Assembly (NCBI GenBank): GCA_963799975.1 | Contig: CAWCZF010000008.1 | Span: forward strand, 185,918-249,917 | Origin: Actinoallomurus sp963799975 | GTDB lineage: Bacteria; Actinomycetota; Actinomycetes; Streptosporangiales; Streptosporangiaceae | Direction of reading: 5' to 3' | Length of the DNA stretch: 64,000 nt | Part shown: positions 54,068 through 64,000 of the stretch, in pieces | How positions within the stretch are numbered: position 1 is the first letter of the stretch | Layout: every line of letters begins with the position of its first letter | Notes under the pieces: generated by a model | Told to the model about the DNA's origin: nothing | What the model saw: only the letters and a program-made list of their open reading frames with translations | Database searches by the model: none | Position numbers and translations under genes: made by a program

Positions 54068-54913
54068 CTACTCCGGCAGATCGTTCACCTTCTTCACCCA
54101 GGCGCGCACGTCCGTGAGCACGTCGGGCAGCACCGCCTTGACCTCCGGACCGTCATGCCGGCCTTGATGCGCGGGTCGTAGAGCAGGTTGAGGATGTACT
54201 GGTCGTAGACGTCGAAAAAGCCCATCGACACATCGTCGTTGAACATGGTCCAGGGCACGCGACGGTGTCGTTGATCGGCCCGAGCGACTGCAGCACCTCC
54301 TCATAGGCGCAGTCGAGGAAGACGAAATCGCCGTTGTCGACGGTGAGGATGACGTCGGAATGCTCGATCTCGTAGCTGCTCGTTCTTGCGGAAGCCGGAC
54401 AGGCATTGCGGATCGAGCGAGGTCCGGATGTCCTTGGCCCGGTCGTTGCCGTAGAGGCTGGCGATGGTGCGGTAGAGATCGCGGTCGCGCACCAGCTTGA
54501 CGGTGACATTGGCCGCCTCGCAGCTGTCGGTCATCGCGATGTCGAGGTGCTGGATGCGCGCGCCGATATCGGCGACGACCTTGGCGAGTTGCGCCTTGCG
54601 GTCGGCGCGGCGGCCATCGGCGAACACCCGCACCGGCGCGTCGTATTTCCGGATGCGGTCGACCCGGCCGGCGAGGTGATATTCGGCGCCGAAGGTGGTC
54701 TTGAAAAAGCCGTCGAGCGATCTCGGCGTCGGTGAAGCTCTTCTTCTCGGCGCGCTGGCGCGAGGCGATGGCGGGAATTTCGCGGCCGCGACGGCACGGC
54801 AGCGGTGTGAGGCCGCGATGCGAGGCAGGCGAGCGCCAGCAGGGCGATCGCGACAATGCCGCGCGCAGGCGGGCTACGCGCTCATCGCGCGACCTGCCGC
54901 ATTCGGCGCGAGC
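54068..54913 (-). pseudogene. DUF2927-like secreted protein, frameshifted
   Basis: Joined segments: KKSFTDAEIA, then RVDRIRKYDAPVRVFADGRR, then ANVTVKLVRDRDLYRTIASL, SDVILTVDNGDFVFLDCAYE, and the end VRAWVKKVNDLPE. The order and wording fit DUF2927 proteins of Rhizobiales (function unknown, exported). Breaks near 54720, 54650, 54380 and 54265. The exact start is not clear. Confidence 0.55.
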
Positions 54914-54947
54914 GCGCAAGGCTGCTGGTCCGCGCCTGCCGAGTTCC

Positions 54948-55528
54948 CTAGTTCTTGACGACCACGGTGGCGCCGACCGAGACGCGATCATAGAGATCGG
55001 TGACGTCCTCATTGGTCATGCGGAAGCAGCCCGACGACACCGCCTGTCCGATCGTCTCCGGCTCGTTGGAGCCATGGATGCGGTAGAGCGTCGAGCCGAG
55101 ATACATCGCGCGCGCGCCGAGCGGATTCTCGATGCCGCCGACCATGTGCCGCGGCAGGTCGGGCCGGCGCGCCAGCATCTGCGCGGCGGGGTCCAGTCCG
55201 GCCATTCCTTCTTGGCGGTGATGTGGTGGACGCCGCCCCAGCGGAAGCCGTCGCGGCCGACGCCGATGCCGTAGCGCAGCGCCTGGCCGTTGCCCTGCAC
55301 CAGATAGAGCCGCCGCTCGGCGGTGTTCACGACGATGGTGCCCGGCGCGTAATTGCGTCGGATACATACACGGTGTTGCGCGGAATCGGGCTTGCGCCGC
55401 CGCCGAAGAATTGCGGGCCGGAGCCCATGACGTCGCGCGATGTCCATATCCTGGCGCCGTGCGCATGCGCCGTTGCCGGCGAGCAGTCCGGCCGCCGCAA
55501 TCAGATACACAAACATCCGGATCATCAT
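54948..55528 (-). pseudogene. L,D-transpeptidase (YkuD), frameshifted
   Basis: Signal peptide IRMFVYLIAAAGLLAGNGAC from ATG 55528. The YkuD catalytic segment is intact in the 3' frame: YRIHGSNEPETIGQAVSSGC with the His and the nucleophilic Cys, then FRMTNEDVTDLYDRVSVGA. Breaks near 55455, 55360 and 55200. YkuD enzymes make 3-3 cross-links in peptidoglycan or attach lipoproteins. Confidence 0.8.
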
Positions 55529-55806
55529 ATCCCTCGCAAAAAATCGAACAAGCTTCGAAGACAGGCCATAACCGGCCGTTTCGCAAGCCACGGCCCTGTG
55601 AGGCCGGCATTTTGCCATGGCCGTGACCAATTCACACCTCGGACGTAGCTCGCGCGGCAAGAGCGTGCTGCCGAGACCGATTAGCCAAGACCATGGCAGA
55701 CTCACCGTTACGGCAGCGCATGGCTGCAATGCCGCGCTCCCTTTGACGGAGCCGCGAACAATGATTGATCTGCGCTCGACCAAGGCCGGTCGCGAACGGG
55801 AGCGGA

Positions 55807-57363
55807 ATGATGAATGGTGCGGAAAGCCTGGTGCGGACGCTGGTCGCGGGCGGCGTTGACGTCTGCTTCAGCCAATCCCGGCACCTCCGAGATGCATTTC
55901 GTCGCCGCGCTCGACCGGGTCGAGGGCATGCGCTGCGTGCTCGGCCTGTTCGAGGGCGTGGTGACCGGCGCTGCCGACGGCTATTTCCGCATGAAGGGCA
56001 CGCCGGCCTCGACGCTGCTGCATCTCGGCCCCGGGCTCGCCAACGGCCTTGCCAACCTGCACAACGCCAAGAAGGCGCATTCCGGCATCGTCAACATCGT
56101 CGGCCAGCACGCGACCTATCACATCGGCTTCAACGCGCCGCTGACCTCCGACATCGAGGGCCTGGCGCGGCCGATGTCGGACTGGGTGCGCACCTCGCCG
56201 GACGCGAAATCGGTCGCCGCCGACGGCGCCGCGGCGATCGCGGCCGCGAAGAGCTCGCCGCCGCAGATCGCGACCCTGATCCTGCCCGCCGACACCGCCT
56301 GGAACGAGGCCGACGGCATCGCCCAGGTGCCGGCCGCCCAGCCAGCGCTCCGGGCTATTCCGCCGAGGCGGTCGAGACCGCCGCCAAGGTGCTGCACGGC
56401 GACGGCGCGCAGACCCTGCTGCTGGTCACCGGCGGCGCGCTGACCGAGCAGGGGCTGGCGCTGGCGCAGCAGATCGCCGGCAAGACCGGCTGCACGGTGA
56501 TGGGCCAGACCTATCATCCGCGCATGGCGCGCGGGCGCGGCCGCTTCTCGATCGACCGCATTCCCTACGTGATCGAGCAGGCGCTGCCGATCCTGAAGAA
56601 TTTCCGGCACATCGTGCTGGTCGAGGCCAACGATCCCGTGGCGTTCTTCGCCTATCCGAACAAGCCGAGCATGCTGAAGGCGGAAGGCTGCGAGGTGCAC
56701 CGCATGACCGCCTGGGGCGAGAATTCGGTGGCGGCGCTGGAAGCGCTGGCCGGTGCGCCTCGGCGCCGGGCCGAAGGACGTCAAGCCGCAGCAGCTGGCC
56801 GAGCTGGTCAAGCCGACCGGCGCGCTCAACCACGCCTCGATCGCGCAGGCGATCGCGTGTGCGATCCCCGAGAACGCCATCATGGTCGACGAATCCATCA
56901 CCACCGGCCGCGGCTTCTTCCCGCCGACGGCGGCCGCCGCGCCGCATGACTGGCTGCAGAACATGGGCGGCTCGATCGGCTTCTCGACGCCGGTCGCGAC
57001 CGGCGCCGCGGTGGCCTGTCCGGACCGCAAGGTGATCTGCATGGTCGGCGACGGCAGCGCGATGTACACGATCCAGTCGCTGTGGACGCAGGCGCGCGAA
57101 AACCTCAACGTCGTCACCATCGTGTTCGCCAACCGGATCTATCAGATCCTGCGCGGCGAGTTCGACGGCGTCGGTGCCGGCGAGCCCGGCCAGCGCGCGC
57201 TACGACATGCTGAAGATCGACCGGCCGACGCTCGATTTCGTCGCGCTGGCCAAGGGCATGGGCGTGCCGGGCCGCGCGGTCACCACCGCCGACGAGTTCA
57301 ACAAGGCGCTCGCCGAGGCGATCGCCGAAGCCGGGCCCGCGGCTGATCGAAGTGCAGATGTAG
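55807..57363 (+). pseudogene. Acetolactate-synthase-like TPP enzyme, frameshifted
   Basis: TPP-binding family with N-terminal Glu (VLGLFEGVVTGAADGYFRMK), central domain, and the C-terminal cofactor motif CMVGDGSAMYTIQSLWTQA followed by VVTIVFANRIYQIL, ending LIEVQM. About 515 residues when joined. Breaks near 55870, 56345, 56758, 57183 and 57345. Related to the acetolactate synthase large-subunit-like proteins of Bradyrhizobium. No ilvH small subunit is near. Confidence 0.75.
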
Positions 57364-57510
57364 CGGCTGCGAATCGGCACGCGCCGACGAAACCGGCATC
57401 GCGTGCACCGTGATGGATAGCCGCAGCGGAGGTTGACGCCGTCGCGATTCGCGGATCCGCGGATGCGTCGCGCTTCGTCCGGCTGACGGTCGTGCTTGTG
57501 CGGGGGCACA

Positions 57511-58029
57511 TGCACACCGAGCTGAACAAGGTGATCGCCGCGCTGCAGGACTTTACGCGCATGAGAGCGTCCTGTTCGAGCGCGATCTCGGCGAGCGCGC
57601 GCTGACCCACCGGCTGGCGGTGCATGTCGAACGGCAGTTTCCGGGCTGGGAGGTCGATTGCGACTACGACCGGCTCGGCGAACGCACGCTGCGGCTGCCG
57701 CGCGGCACCATCGTCTCGACCGACGATCATCTCGGGCAAGTCGATCTTTCCTGATATCGTCGTGCACCAGCGCGCCATTCCGAACAACCTGCTCGCGATC
57801 GAGGTCCGAAAGGCGAGCAATCACCAGCCGCTGGAGCACGACCAGCACAAGCTGATGGCGCTGACCGATCCGCATCTCTGGTTCGCCTATTGGATCGGCG
57901 TGCTGCTGACGCTGGGCAAGCAGCAGCGTCACGGCGTCGGAAGTCTATGTCGGCGGCGTGATCGATCGGCCGCAGTCGCTTTGGTTTGCGGCACGGCTGG
58001 CGGAGAGCGGTCTCGGGACCGCGCATTAG
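57511..58029 (+). pseudogene. PD-(D/E)XK-nuclease-like conserved protein, frameshifted
   Basis: Segments LTHRLAVHVERQFPGWEVDC, FPDIVVHQRAIPNNLLAIEV then RKASNHQ, and HLWFAYWIGVLL. The PD...E-x-R/K spacing resembles the PD-(D/E)XK nuclease core, with an Arg beside the Lys. Not assigned to a named family. Breaks near 57560, 57735 and 57935. The stop overlaps the next gene by 4 bp on the opposite strand. Confidence 0.4.
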
Positions 58030-58439
58030 GCGCCTTTTTGCAGCGCGCTTTTCTGGAAGTGCTCGACTGCCTCATCAATATGGACCCAATGATGCTTCGA
58101 CCGCTCGAATACCGAAAAGGTGGGAGCCGGAAAGCTGAAGTCGCCGAGCGCGCCAACCGCGACGCCGATGAGAGATGGCAGGGCGTCGGGCTTCCAATAG
58201 ACCGTCGAGCCGCATGTTGGACAAAAATAGCATCGCACCTTACGGCCGCTATCGCCGACGTGAATGAACTCCGTAGCCGTTCCGGAGATCTCGACGGTGT
58301 CAATCGCATGGAAAACACCGAGGCCGAATGGCGAACCGGTTCGTCGCTGGCAAGCGAGACAGTGACACGCGACAATCAGCTTTGACGTTTCTCGCAACTT
58401 CAGTGAAAGAGCGCCGCAAAGGCATTGGGCATGAGCCAT
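58026..58439 (-). CDS. GFA-family zinc protein (glutathione-dependent formaldehyde-activating-like)
   Basis: 137 residues, one of the few intact genes on this side. CLCGALSL, CHCLACQRRTGSPFG and CPTCGSTVYW hold the zinc-binding cysteines. Most GFA proteins are not proven formaldehyde enzymes. ATG at 58439; the frame is open further upstream without a better start. Confidence 0.9.
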   Translation of the reverse strand: MAHAQCLCGALSLKLRETSKLIVACHCLACQRRTGSPFGLGVFHAIDTVEISGTATEFIHVGDSGRKVRCYFCPTCGSTVYWKPDALPSLIGVAVGALGDFSFPAPTFSVFERSKHHWVHIDEAVEHFQKSALQKGA

Positions 58440-58746
58440 GTGATCGTCACCCGTCGTTGTCGGTGATGTCTGTCGGAATGTGGGGGATGAGACGCAGGGG
58501 GGCCGGAGGAGCAAAGCCCGCGCGACCAAAGCAAGGGTCGCATGCGTCACGAAACAGAATATCCTATTTTGGAAGCCTGCGGCAAGCCAAAACAATCTGA
58601 ATGGTCGTCACGTCGAACTCGATGACGACCCGATGGACTGGGCCGGCGACTGGTCCGAGTCCGGCCTTCGGTATGGCGAGAGGCGTTAGGCTGGCGATGG
58701 GTTTTCGCAAAGGCTCAACCCATCCTGAGGGCTTGATGCCAGCACG
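58440..58746. other. Gap of 307 bp, no gene seen
   Basis: Short frames only, with no family likeness. It should hold the promoters of the divergent GFA and caspase-like genes. Confidence 0.35.
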
Positions 58747-59846
58747 GTGGATCATTCATATAAGAGGTCAATAGACCAGGGGCAGATCGTGAAAGACCTG
58801 ATCGTCAAACCGTTTCGTTCTATCTTTCTCTTCACAATGTTCATGATCGCATGTCCGCAGATTTCGGTCGCGCAAATCCCCGCTCAAACAGAGATTGAGA
58901 GAAAGTGTTCCGAGGAGGCTGATGCACGCAAGCTCCACGGTCAGGAACGCAAAGACTTTAGGTCGCTTTGCAAGAAAAACGACGTTCAAGCGGCTCCGGC
59001 CGTTGTTGACCTGCAGCCGAAAAAGAATGTTCTGCCAAATCCAGGTGCCGCGGAGCCCAAGACGTCTGCACCTCCGCTACCCACAGCCACAATGCCCAAG
59101 GCCACGATCGCACCGATTTCGTCTGCGGCGGTGTACGGCCGCCGTATCGCGCTTGTGATTGGAAACTCGTCCTACAAGAATGTTCCATCGCTAACCAACC
59201 CACGAAACGATGCGATATCGATAGCCAATGCGTTCAAGCGAACGGGATTTACGACCGTTGATGGCAACTCGACCTCGGAATAGACGCGCTCATCAACACG
59301 ATCCGCAATTTCGCACAACAAGCGGAGGCCGCGGATTGGGCAGTCGTGTACTACGCCGGACACGGAATGGAGGTTGGGGGCACAAACTATATCATTCCCG
59401 TCGACGCGAAAATTGCGCAAGACCGGGATATCAGCTTTGAGGCGTTGTCACTCGATCAAGTGCTGAACGCGACTGAGCGGGCCAAACAATTGCATTTGGT
59501 CATCCTGGACGCTTGCCGCGACAATCCTTTTGCCAATCAAATGAAGCGCACCTTGGCAGTTGCCTCGCGCTCGGTATCTCACGGGCTCGCCGCAGTCGAG
59601 CCGGAGGCCGGAACGTTGGTCGTCTTTTCAGCCAAGGATGGCGAAACGGCGCTTGACGGCGATGGCACCAATAGTCCGTTTGCTGCAGCACTATTGAAAA
59701 ACGTCGAGACGCCGGGGCTTGAAGTTCGGAGACTGTTTGATTTCATTCGGGACGATGTCCTCGATGCTACGCAACACAGACAAAAGCCGTTCAGTTATGG
59801 CTCGATTTCCGGTCGGCAAGATTTCTACTTTGTATCATCGAAATGA
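58747..59846 (+). pseudogene. Secreted PsiF-repeat plus caspase-like (peptidase C14) protein, one frameshift
   Basis: About 365 residues when joined. A hydrophobic N-terminal segment (FLFTMFMIACPQISVAQ) is followed by a PsiF-type repeat (CSEEADARKLHGQERKDFRS), a Pro-rich linker, then the p20 caspase domain: RRIALVIGNSSYKNVPSLTN, catalytic His in VVYYAGHGMEV, catalytic Cys in LVILDACRDNPF. One base change near 59268 breaks the frame. Bacterial caspase homologues act in stress and cell-death pathways; export with a PsiF repeat is common in Rhizobiales. Confidence 0.8.
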
Positions 59847-60039
59847 ACCACTTCGTTCCATGTTGCTTTTTCCGCCGTTGGCCCAAGCCCGACATGATGC
59901 ATGTTTTTTCAACGTTGTCGTCTGAGGGCAAACCGATGCGACGAGTTTGTCAGTGCGCGCCCTAGCGCGGAATGGGTTTTGTTAAATCGATGCGGCCTCA
60001 GGACGTGGTTCACCTCTCCACGTCGGTGAGAGGCGAACC

Positions 60040-60068
60040 AAAAGGCCGCCCGCGCGCGGCGAGCGGCC
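60040..60068 (-). terminator. Terminator of the peroxidase gene
   Basis: GGCCGC (60044-60049) pairs with GCGGCC (60063-60068), with TTTT on the minus strand after the stem, 25 bp past the stop. I see nothing in 59847-60039. Confidence 0.6.
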
Positions 60069-60092
60069 CTCGTGTTATCGCGAGATCAAGCG

Positions 60093-61625
60093 TCAATGCA
60101 GCGGATCACCCTGACCCAGCGCGTAGGCGACGATATCCTTCAGCGCGAAGTCCAGCGCCTGTAACCGGCGTCCAGTGCGGGTCGAGCGACAGCATCGAGA
60201 TCGTCGCCGAACATCATGCCCAGGAAGACCTCGGCGACGATGCGGCCGCCCACCGGCCCGAACTGCGGCGTGGTGATGCCGTCCCGGGCCGCCGGTCGCC
60301 GGGATCGTCCACGGCGGTCTGGAACTGCCGCGCCTCGGCCAGGATGTAGGTCCAGAGCGGGCAGTTATCGGCAAAGGCGCCGTTGGCGATCGGTCGCGAT
60401 CGGACTTGCGGCATCGCCCGTGCCGGCTGGTCGACGGCCTTGCCGATGATGATCTGAATCGTCGCAGCGGCGTCAACTGCATCGCCTTTGCGACCGCCTG
60501 GCCGGACGGCAGTCCGAGCCGCCAGCTGCGCTCGAGATTGCGCAGCGCCAGCGATGGCGGCGGATCGGAGGCGACCTCCGGCGGCAGCATGCTGAGCGGG
60601 TCGACCAGCGAGGTGTCGATGCGATAGGCGAACTGAAGCCGCCTCTTGTTGTTCGGATCGGTGTCGTCGTCCTCGCTGCCATAGGCGCGCGTGTCGAGGT
60701 CGATGAAGCGGCCCCAGTCGATGGCGCGCCCGGGACCATCGGACGGAAGCCGGTCAGCGCGTTGTGGTCGGGATTGTTGCGGATCAGGGAAGATCGGCAG
60801 CAGCATGTTGTCGTCATCGTTCAGCCGATAGCCGGGCCGGATCATGGAATGCCCGAGCCGATAGGCGGCGACCGAGAACTCGACCGGCATGAACGGATAG
60901 TTCTTCCAATGGAAGTACGCGAGCTTGCTGCGGTCGTAGCTGCCGCCGGTCTTCAGATCGTCCAGCACGCTGGCATGGACGATGCGCGGCAGGAAATCGT
61001 TCAGCACGATGTACTGGTAGTGGAAGCGCACCCGCTGCTGCACGTCTTCGAACGACAGGCTCCGGGTTGTCGTCGACCATGCGGTTGTGAAAGCGAAGGA
61101 ACAGCCCCTGTAACTGCGACACGATGCTGTTCTCGTCGTTGCGGGGGTCGCCGATCAGCGCCCGTCCCGCGAAGCGCGGCAGGTCGATGGCATCGGGCAC
61201 GCCGGGCCGGTCAGCTTCTCGCCGAGCTGGAACTTGATGCCGTCGTACATGTAGGGCTGGTCGTGGTCCCCGTCCGTAGATATTGTCCAGATCGAGCGAT
61301 GGGGTGCGGAAATCGACGAGCCCGTCGGGGTCCTGCTGCTTGGTCAGCACGCTGACCGGGTCGAAGGTGATGTCGTGATCGATGAACTGGCCGAAATAAG
61401 TGTAGAGCGCCGGAATGCCGCTCTCCTCGCCGTCAGGGCCGTCCTGCGGCTGGTCGAAGCCGGCCGCCATCGCGTCGGCCAACGCGGACAGGTTCGCGAA
61501 GGTCGGCATCGTTCGGGCCGAAATTCGCCGGTGCGAGGTTCCGGAACATGCGGCCGAAACGGCCTTGGAAAGCGGTGAGCGCGTGGCGTTCAGACCGCGG
61601 GGACAATTGCGTGGCGGCTGCTCAT
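60093..61625 (-). pseudogene. Animal-type heme peroxidase, frameshifted
   Basis: The start at ATG 61625 has GGGAGG upstream; the first frame breaks after 11 codons. Segments: FGRMFRNLAPANFG, then LYTYFGQFIDHDITFDPVS with the distal His, DLDNIYGRGP, FLRFHNRMVDD, RVRFHYQYIVLNDFLPRIVH, and SVAAYRLGHSMIRPGYRLND with the proximal His. At least five breaks (about 61590, 61510, 61270, 61060, 60790) and more after 60450. The family oxidises halides or organic substrates with H2O2. Confidence 0.8.
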
Positions 61626-61945
61626 TGAAAGACCTCCCTGAAAAATACGAATGAAAGACAGGCTATAGTTTCTCGCGCTAGAATATGCAGCTTAGGCGAG
61701 ATGGGGATGCCACGAGCGAGATGCACTCACAATGCGCGGCATCGATGTTTCCGGAAGGCGCGGTTGCGCACTGCAAGCCGCGGCTGCGCATCGTGAATTT
61801 CTCCGCGGCGATGACGGATAACATTCTCGTCATCGACGGAGCAAGCGGCTTCGCAAATTTCGATTCGCCGGACTTCGGCGAAGCGGATCGGCTTCGCGTA
61901 AAAATTGTGGCGGCGTGCGCGTGATGCGCGCACGCCGCCAATTTG
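61626..61945. other. Gap of 320 bp, no gene seen
   Basis: A 79-codon plus frame (61685-61924) has no signal or family likeness. AT-richer than its flanks. Confidence 0.35.
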
Positions 61946-62175
61946 TCAGTAGTCGCGCTGCTGCGAGAACGCGTACGCGGGTAGACGCCGCAATAAGCGG
62001 ACGTCCCGGAGGCGGTGGCCTGACACTGCTGATAGCTCGTGAACTGGCAGTTGCCGGGATAGCCCCACATGCGCCTGCAGCAATATCGATCGTTTGCAGG
62101 ATGTGCCTGGGCGGCCGGGGATGCTACGGCGATCAGGGCCGCGAGCGATGCGAGAGTGAGGATGGTGCGACGCAT
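61946..62175 (-). pseudogene. DUF3551-like small secreted Cys-rich protein, one frameshift
   Basis: Signal peptide TILTLASLAALIAVASPAAQ, then the DUF3551 pattern with aromatic and Cys residues: RYCCRRMWGYPGNCQFTSYQ, QCQATASGTSAYCGVYP. A one-base break near 61985 separates the last residues (YAFSQQRDY). This family is common in Bradyrhizobium; function unknown. Confidence 0.7.
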
Positions 62176-62445
62176 GACTGAGATTCTCCTTCGAGGGCGA
62201 GTGGATGACAGTGACGATGAGCTTCCAGGGTTCTACTGATACATGAGCATTTTGTTGCCTGTCTTTGGTGTCGGCGGAATGCCTTGCGTTCGCGATGAGG
62301 CACATCATGACGCAGCCGGCCGCCGGCAATGTGATCTCGGCCACAGTTCGCGATGGGGTTCCGGCCTATCGTGAGCGGACTTGCACGCGTCGATCCCGGC
62401 GAACTACGCTTGCCTCATTCGGATCAGGAATTTTGGAGATTATAG

Positions 62446-62783
62446 ATGCAAAGGTCATACTTGCTGGCTGCGACAGCAGCGCTGGCGCTTCTCATGCAAA
62501 CACCGCTCGCGCTGGCGCAGGGCGCACCGGCCGCCGGCGGAACCGCGGCGCCTGCGGCGACAACTGCTGCGCCGGCGCGACCACGACGGCGCCGGCCGCG
62601 ACCAACGACGCCGCCAGCCAGCCGGCCGACTCGAAGAAGAGCGCGTCGAAGAAGCCGGCGAAGAAGAAGATGACGAGGCAGCAGGAGATCGATCATTCGG
62701 TCGACAGCGGCACCGTGCCCGCGCGCTACCGCGGCTCGGTGCCCAAGCAGTACCAGCAATACGTTCCGTTCGATAAGCAGTGA
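62446..62783 (+). pseudogene. Small secreted Ala/Lys-rich protein, one frameshift
   Basis: Signal peptide YLLAATAALALLMQTPLALA from ATG 62446, an Ala/Pro/Thr linker, then in the other frame SKKSASKKPAKKKMTRQQEI and the end RGSVPKQYQQYVPFDKQ. Break near 62578. No family name known to me. The gap before it (62176-62445) shows no gene. Confidence 0.55.
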
Positions 62784-62942
62784 CGGATCGCACGGCGGCG
62801 CGACGTGATCCAACGTCAGCCGCCGTTGCCATCGCGTGACAGAATTAAAACAGGACCTTGCGGGCGGAATCCGGCCATACATCCCCAGTGGCGGTCCGGG
62901 CGAGCGGTGCTAGAGTAGCGCCGAAGCCTGGGGGGAGCCGTA

Positions 62943-63489
62943 ATGAGTGACGACGTGAAGGATGCTGGCCTTGTGGCCATGATCAGTAGCATCCTGGGCG
63001 GCAACAAGCGCGCCGAGACCGTATAGTGCCGCCGCCGCTCGCGGAGTTCATGCCGGTAGCGCCGACGAACGGGTTTGAGCTGGCCGAACCGCCGCCGGCC
63101 GATACTATGCTGGCCAGGCTAAAGACCAACTCCGAAGCTCCGAGAACGCGCCCGACGAAGCGATGGCGGTGCCCAAGCCGGCCGAGCCCAGTGATTATCG
63201 CCCCCACGCCGGACGGCAAGCAATTCCTCCCGGCGGAAGCGATTGCCGATCTCGCGCTGGAGAGCTGCGCAAGATCGAGAATTTTCCGGCGACCGGCGCC
63301 TCCGTCACGGTCTACGGCTATCAGCCATTGGAACGCGATGCTCACTTTCGCGCCGTTCTCGACGAAGTTCCAGAACGCGACGCGGTTCAGCGACGCCTGC
63401 CTGACTTTGTTCAAGCTCCGCCGTTTCGTCGAACTTGAGATATAGACTCGCCCAGCCGTGACCCGAAACAGTTCGACAGGATTTTCGAC
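62943..63489 (+). other. Uncertain disrupted coding region
   Basis: A short frame MSDDVKDAGLVAMISSILGG begins at 62943 and stops at 63026. Downstream frames on the same strand (PPPLAEFMPVAPTNGFELAE; KIENFPATGASVTVYGYQPL) look coding but shift repeatedly. I cannot name a product; a broken gene of about 170 codons is likely. Confidence 0.3.
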
Positions 63490-63972
63490 TTGAGCGTCGC
63501 CTTTACCAAGAAGAGAGCGCCGAAACCGCCGCCGAAACGCTGCTGCCGGATCGCCCGATTTCGCCGCATCCAAATCTCGTGACCGAAAAGGCTTGCGGGC
63601 GTTGCAGACGCAGCTTGAGGATGCGCGCGAGGCCTATGAAGCTGCGCAAGGCCATCGAGGACGTCAACGAAAAGCGCCGGCCGTCGGCGGTGCCCCTGCG
63701 CGATGTCCGCTACCTCGCCGAACGCCTGCGCACGGCGCAACTGGCTCCCGATCCGGCGTCGACCGAGACGGTCGCTTTCGGCAGCACCGTGACGTTCAGT
63801 CGTCCCGACGGCCGCGTGCAGACCTACCGCATCGTCGGAGAGGACGAAGCGGATCCCAAGGCCGGTTCGATTTCGTTCGTATCGCCGGTCGCGAAGTCGC
63901 CTTATGGGCAAGGCGGTGGGTGATGTCGTGGGGGTGGGCGCTCAGGAGATCGAGATCGTATCGATCGCATAG
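63490..63972 (+). pseudogene. GreA/GreB-family elongation-factor-like protein, frameshifted
   Basis: Probable start TTG 63490 (SVAFTKK; relatives begin with ATG). Segments: LLPDRPISPHPNLVTEKG, then an N-terminal coiled-coil part (ALQTQLEDAREAYEAAQ), then the FKBP-like C-terminal domain ETVAFGSTVTFSRPDGRVQT and YRIVGEDEADPKAGSISFVS, finally GKAVGDVVGVGAQEIEIVSI in another frame. Breaks near 63520, 63595, 63645 and 63903. Gre factors free backtracked RNA polymerase; related proteins act as nucleoside-diphosphate-kinase regulators. Confidence 0.65.
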
Positions 63973-64000
63973 GGATGTGATCAAAGCCGCGTCGCGAATG

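Noticed and set aside
50715..64000. Natural genomic island acquired from Bradyrhizobium
   Set aside because: No integrase, transposase or second att copy is seen, and breaks in most genes fit poor sequence from a contaminant; kept only as an alternative.

Overview
The window joins two unrelated stretches of DNA. Positions 1 to about 50.4 kb are high-GC actinobacterial chromosome, probably Streptosporangiales/Thermomonosporaceae-like. This rests on codon use, GTG starts, leaderless promoters and gene order. Core genes (etfD-like reductase, dnaK-grpE-dnaJ-hspR-clpB, pyrE, DedA, fba, a DUF3151 gene, purA) occur in the neighbourhood that Mycobacterium tuberculosis keeps between Rv0338c and Rv0384c. 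From about 50.7 kb to the end the genes and repeats are typical of Bradyrhizobiaceae (Alphaproteobacteria): winged-helix/TolB/TPR regulator, DUF2927, YkuD transpeptidase, GFA, PsiF-caspase, heme peroxidase, DUF3551, GreA-like. The change follows a 3' tRNA-Arg fragment that looks like an attachment site, so the contig is probably chimeric.

Left part. 1-4.4 kb: end of a type IIG restriction-methylase, membrane FeS reductase, secreted C39-like protein. 4.4-11.4 kb: HspR-controlled chaperone cluster with two HAIR-like operators. dnaK, grpE and dnaJ carry about a dozen single-base indels, each restorable to the family sequence, so sequencing error is likelier than decay. 11.4-28.4 kb: housekeeping (PhoD-like phosphatase, NYN RNase, pyrE, fba, purA, purD, purB, corA, murA). 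corA has a striking leader: a proline-rich 32-codon ORF with a near-perfect Shine-Dalgarno, then a hairpin over the corA ribosome site.

28.7-39.7 kb: signalling and membrane genes: a three-domain regulator, a Ser/Thr kinase with a paired membrane protein, EamA transporter, HisC-like aminotransferase, MscS-like channel, NrtR-like regulator, flotillin plus NfeD-like protein, two lipoproteins. 39.8-43.4 kb: a tight overlapping trio (ClpB-like ATPase with dead first module, NrdG-like radical SAM activase, zinc-ribbon/Q-G-Y-P-rich/FHA protein), followed by a kinase and STAS partner-switching pair. This trio is my best candidate for an undescribed system. 44.7 kb: a CarH/LitR-like B12 photoreceptor repressor with a leaderless promoter and 11-bp operator repeats. 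47.8-50.3 kb: a membrane protein with two TIR-like domains and two frame breaks.

Right part. Nearly every gene has frame breaks, so these are read as disrupted or badly sequenced copies. Intact exceptions are a GFA-family protein and some short stretches. Family-typical palindromic repeats at 53.8-54.1 kb support the alphaproteobacterial origin.
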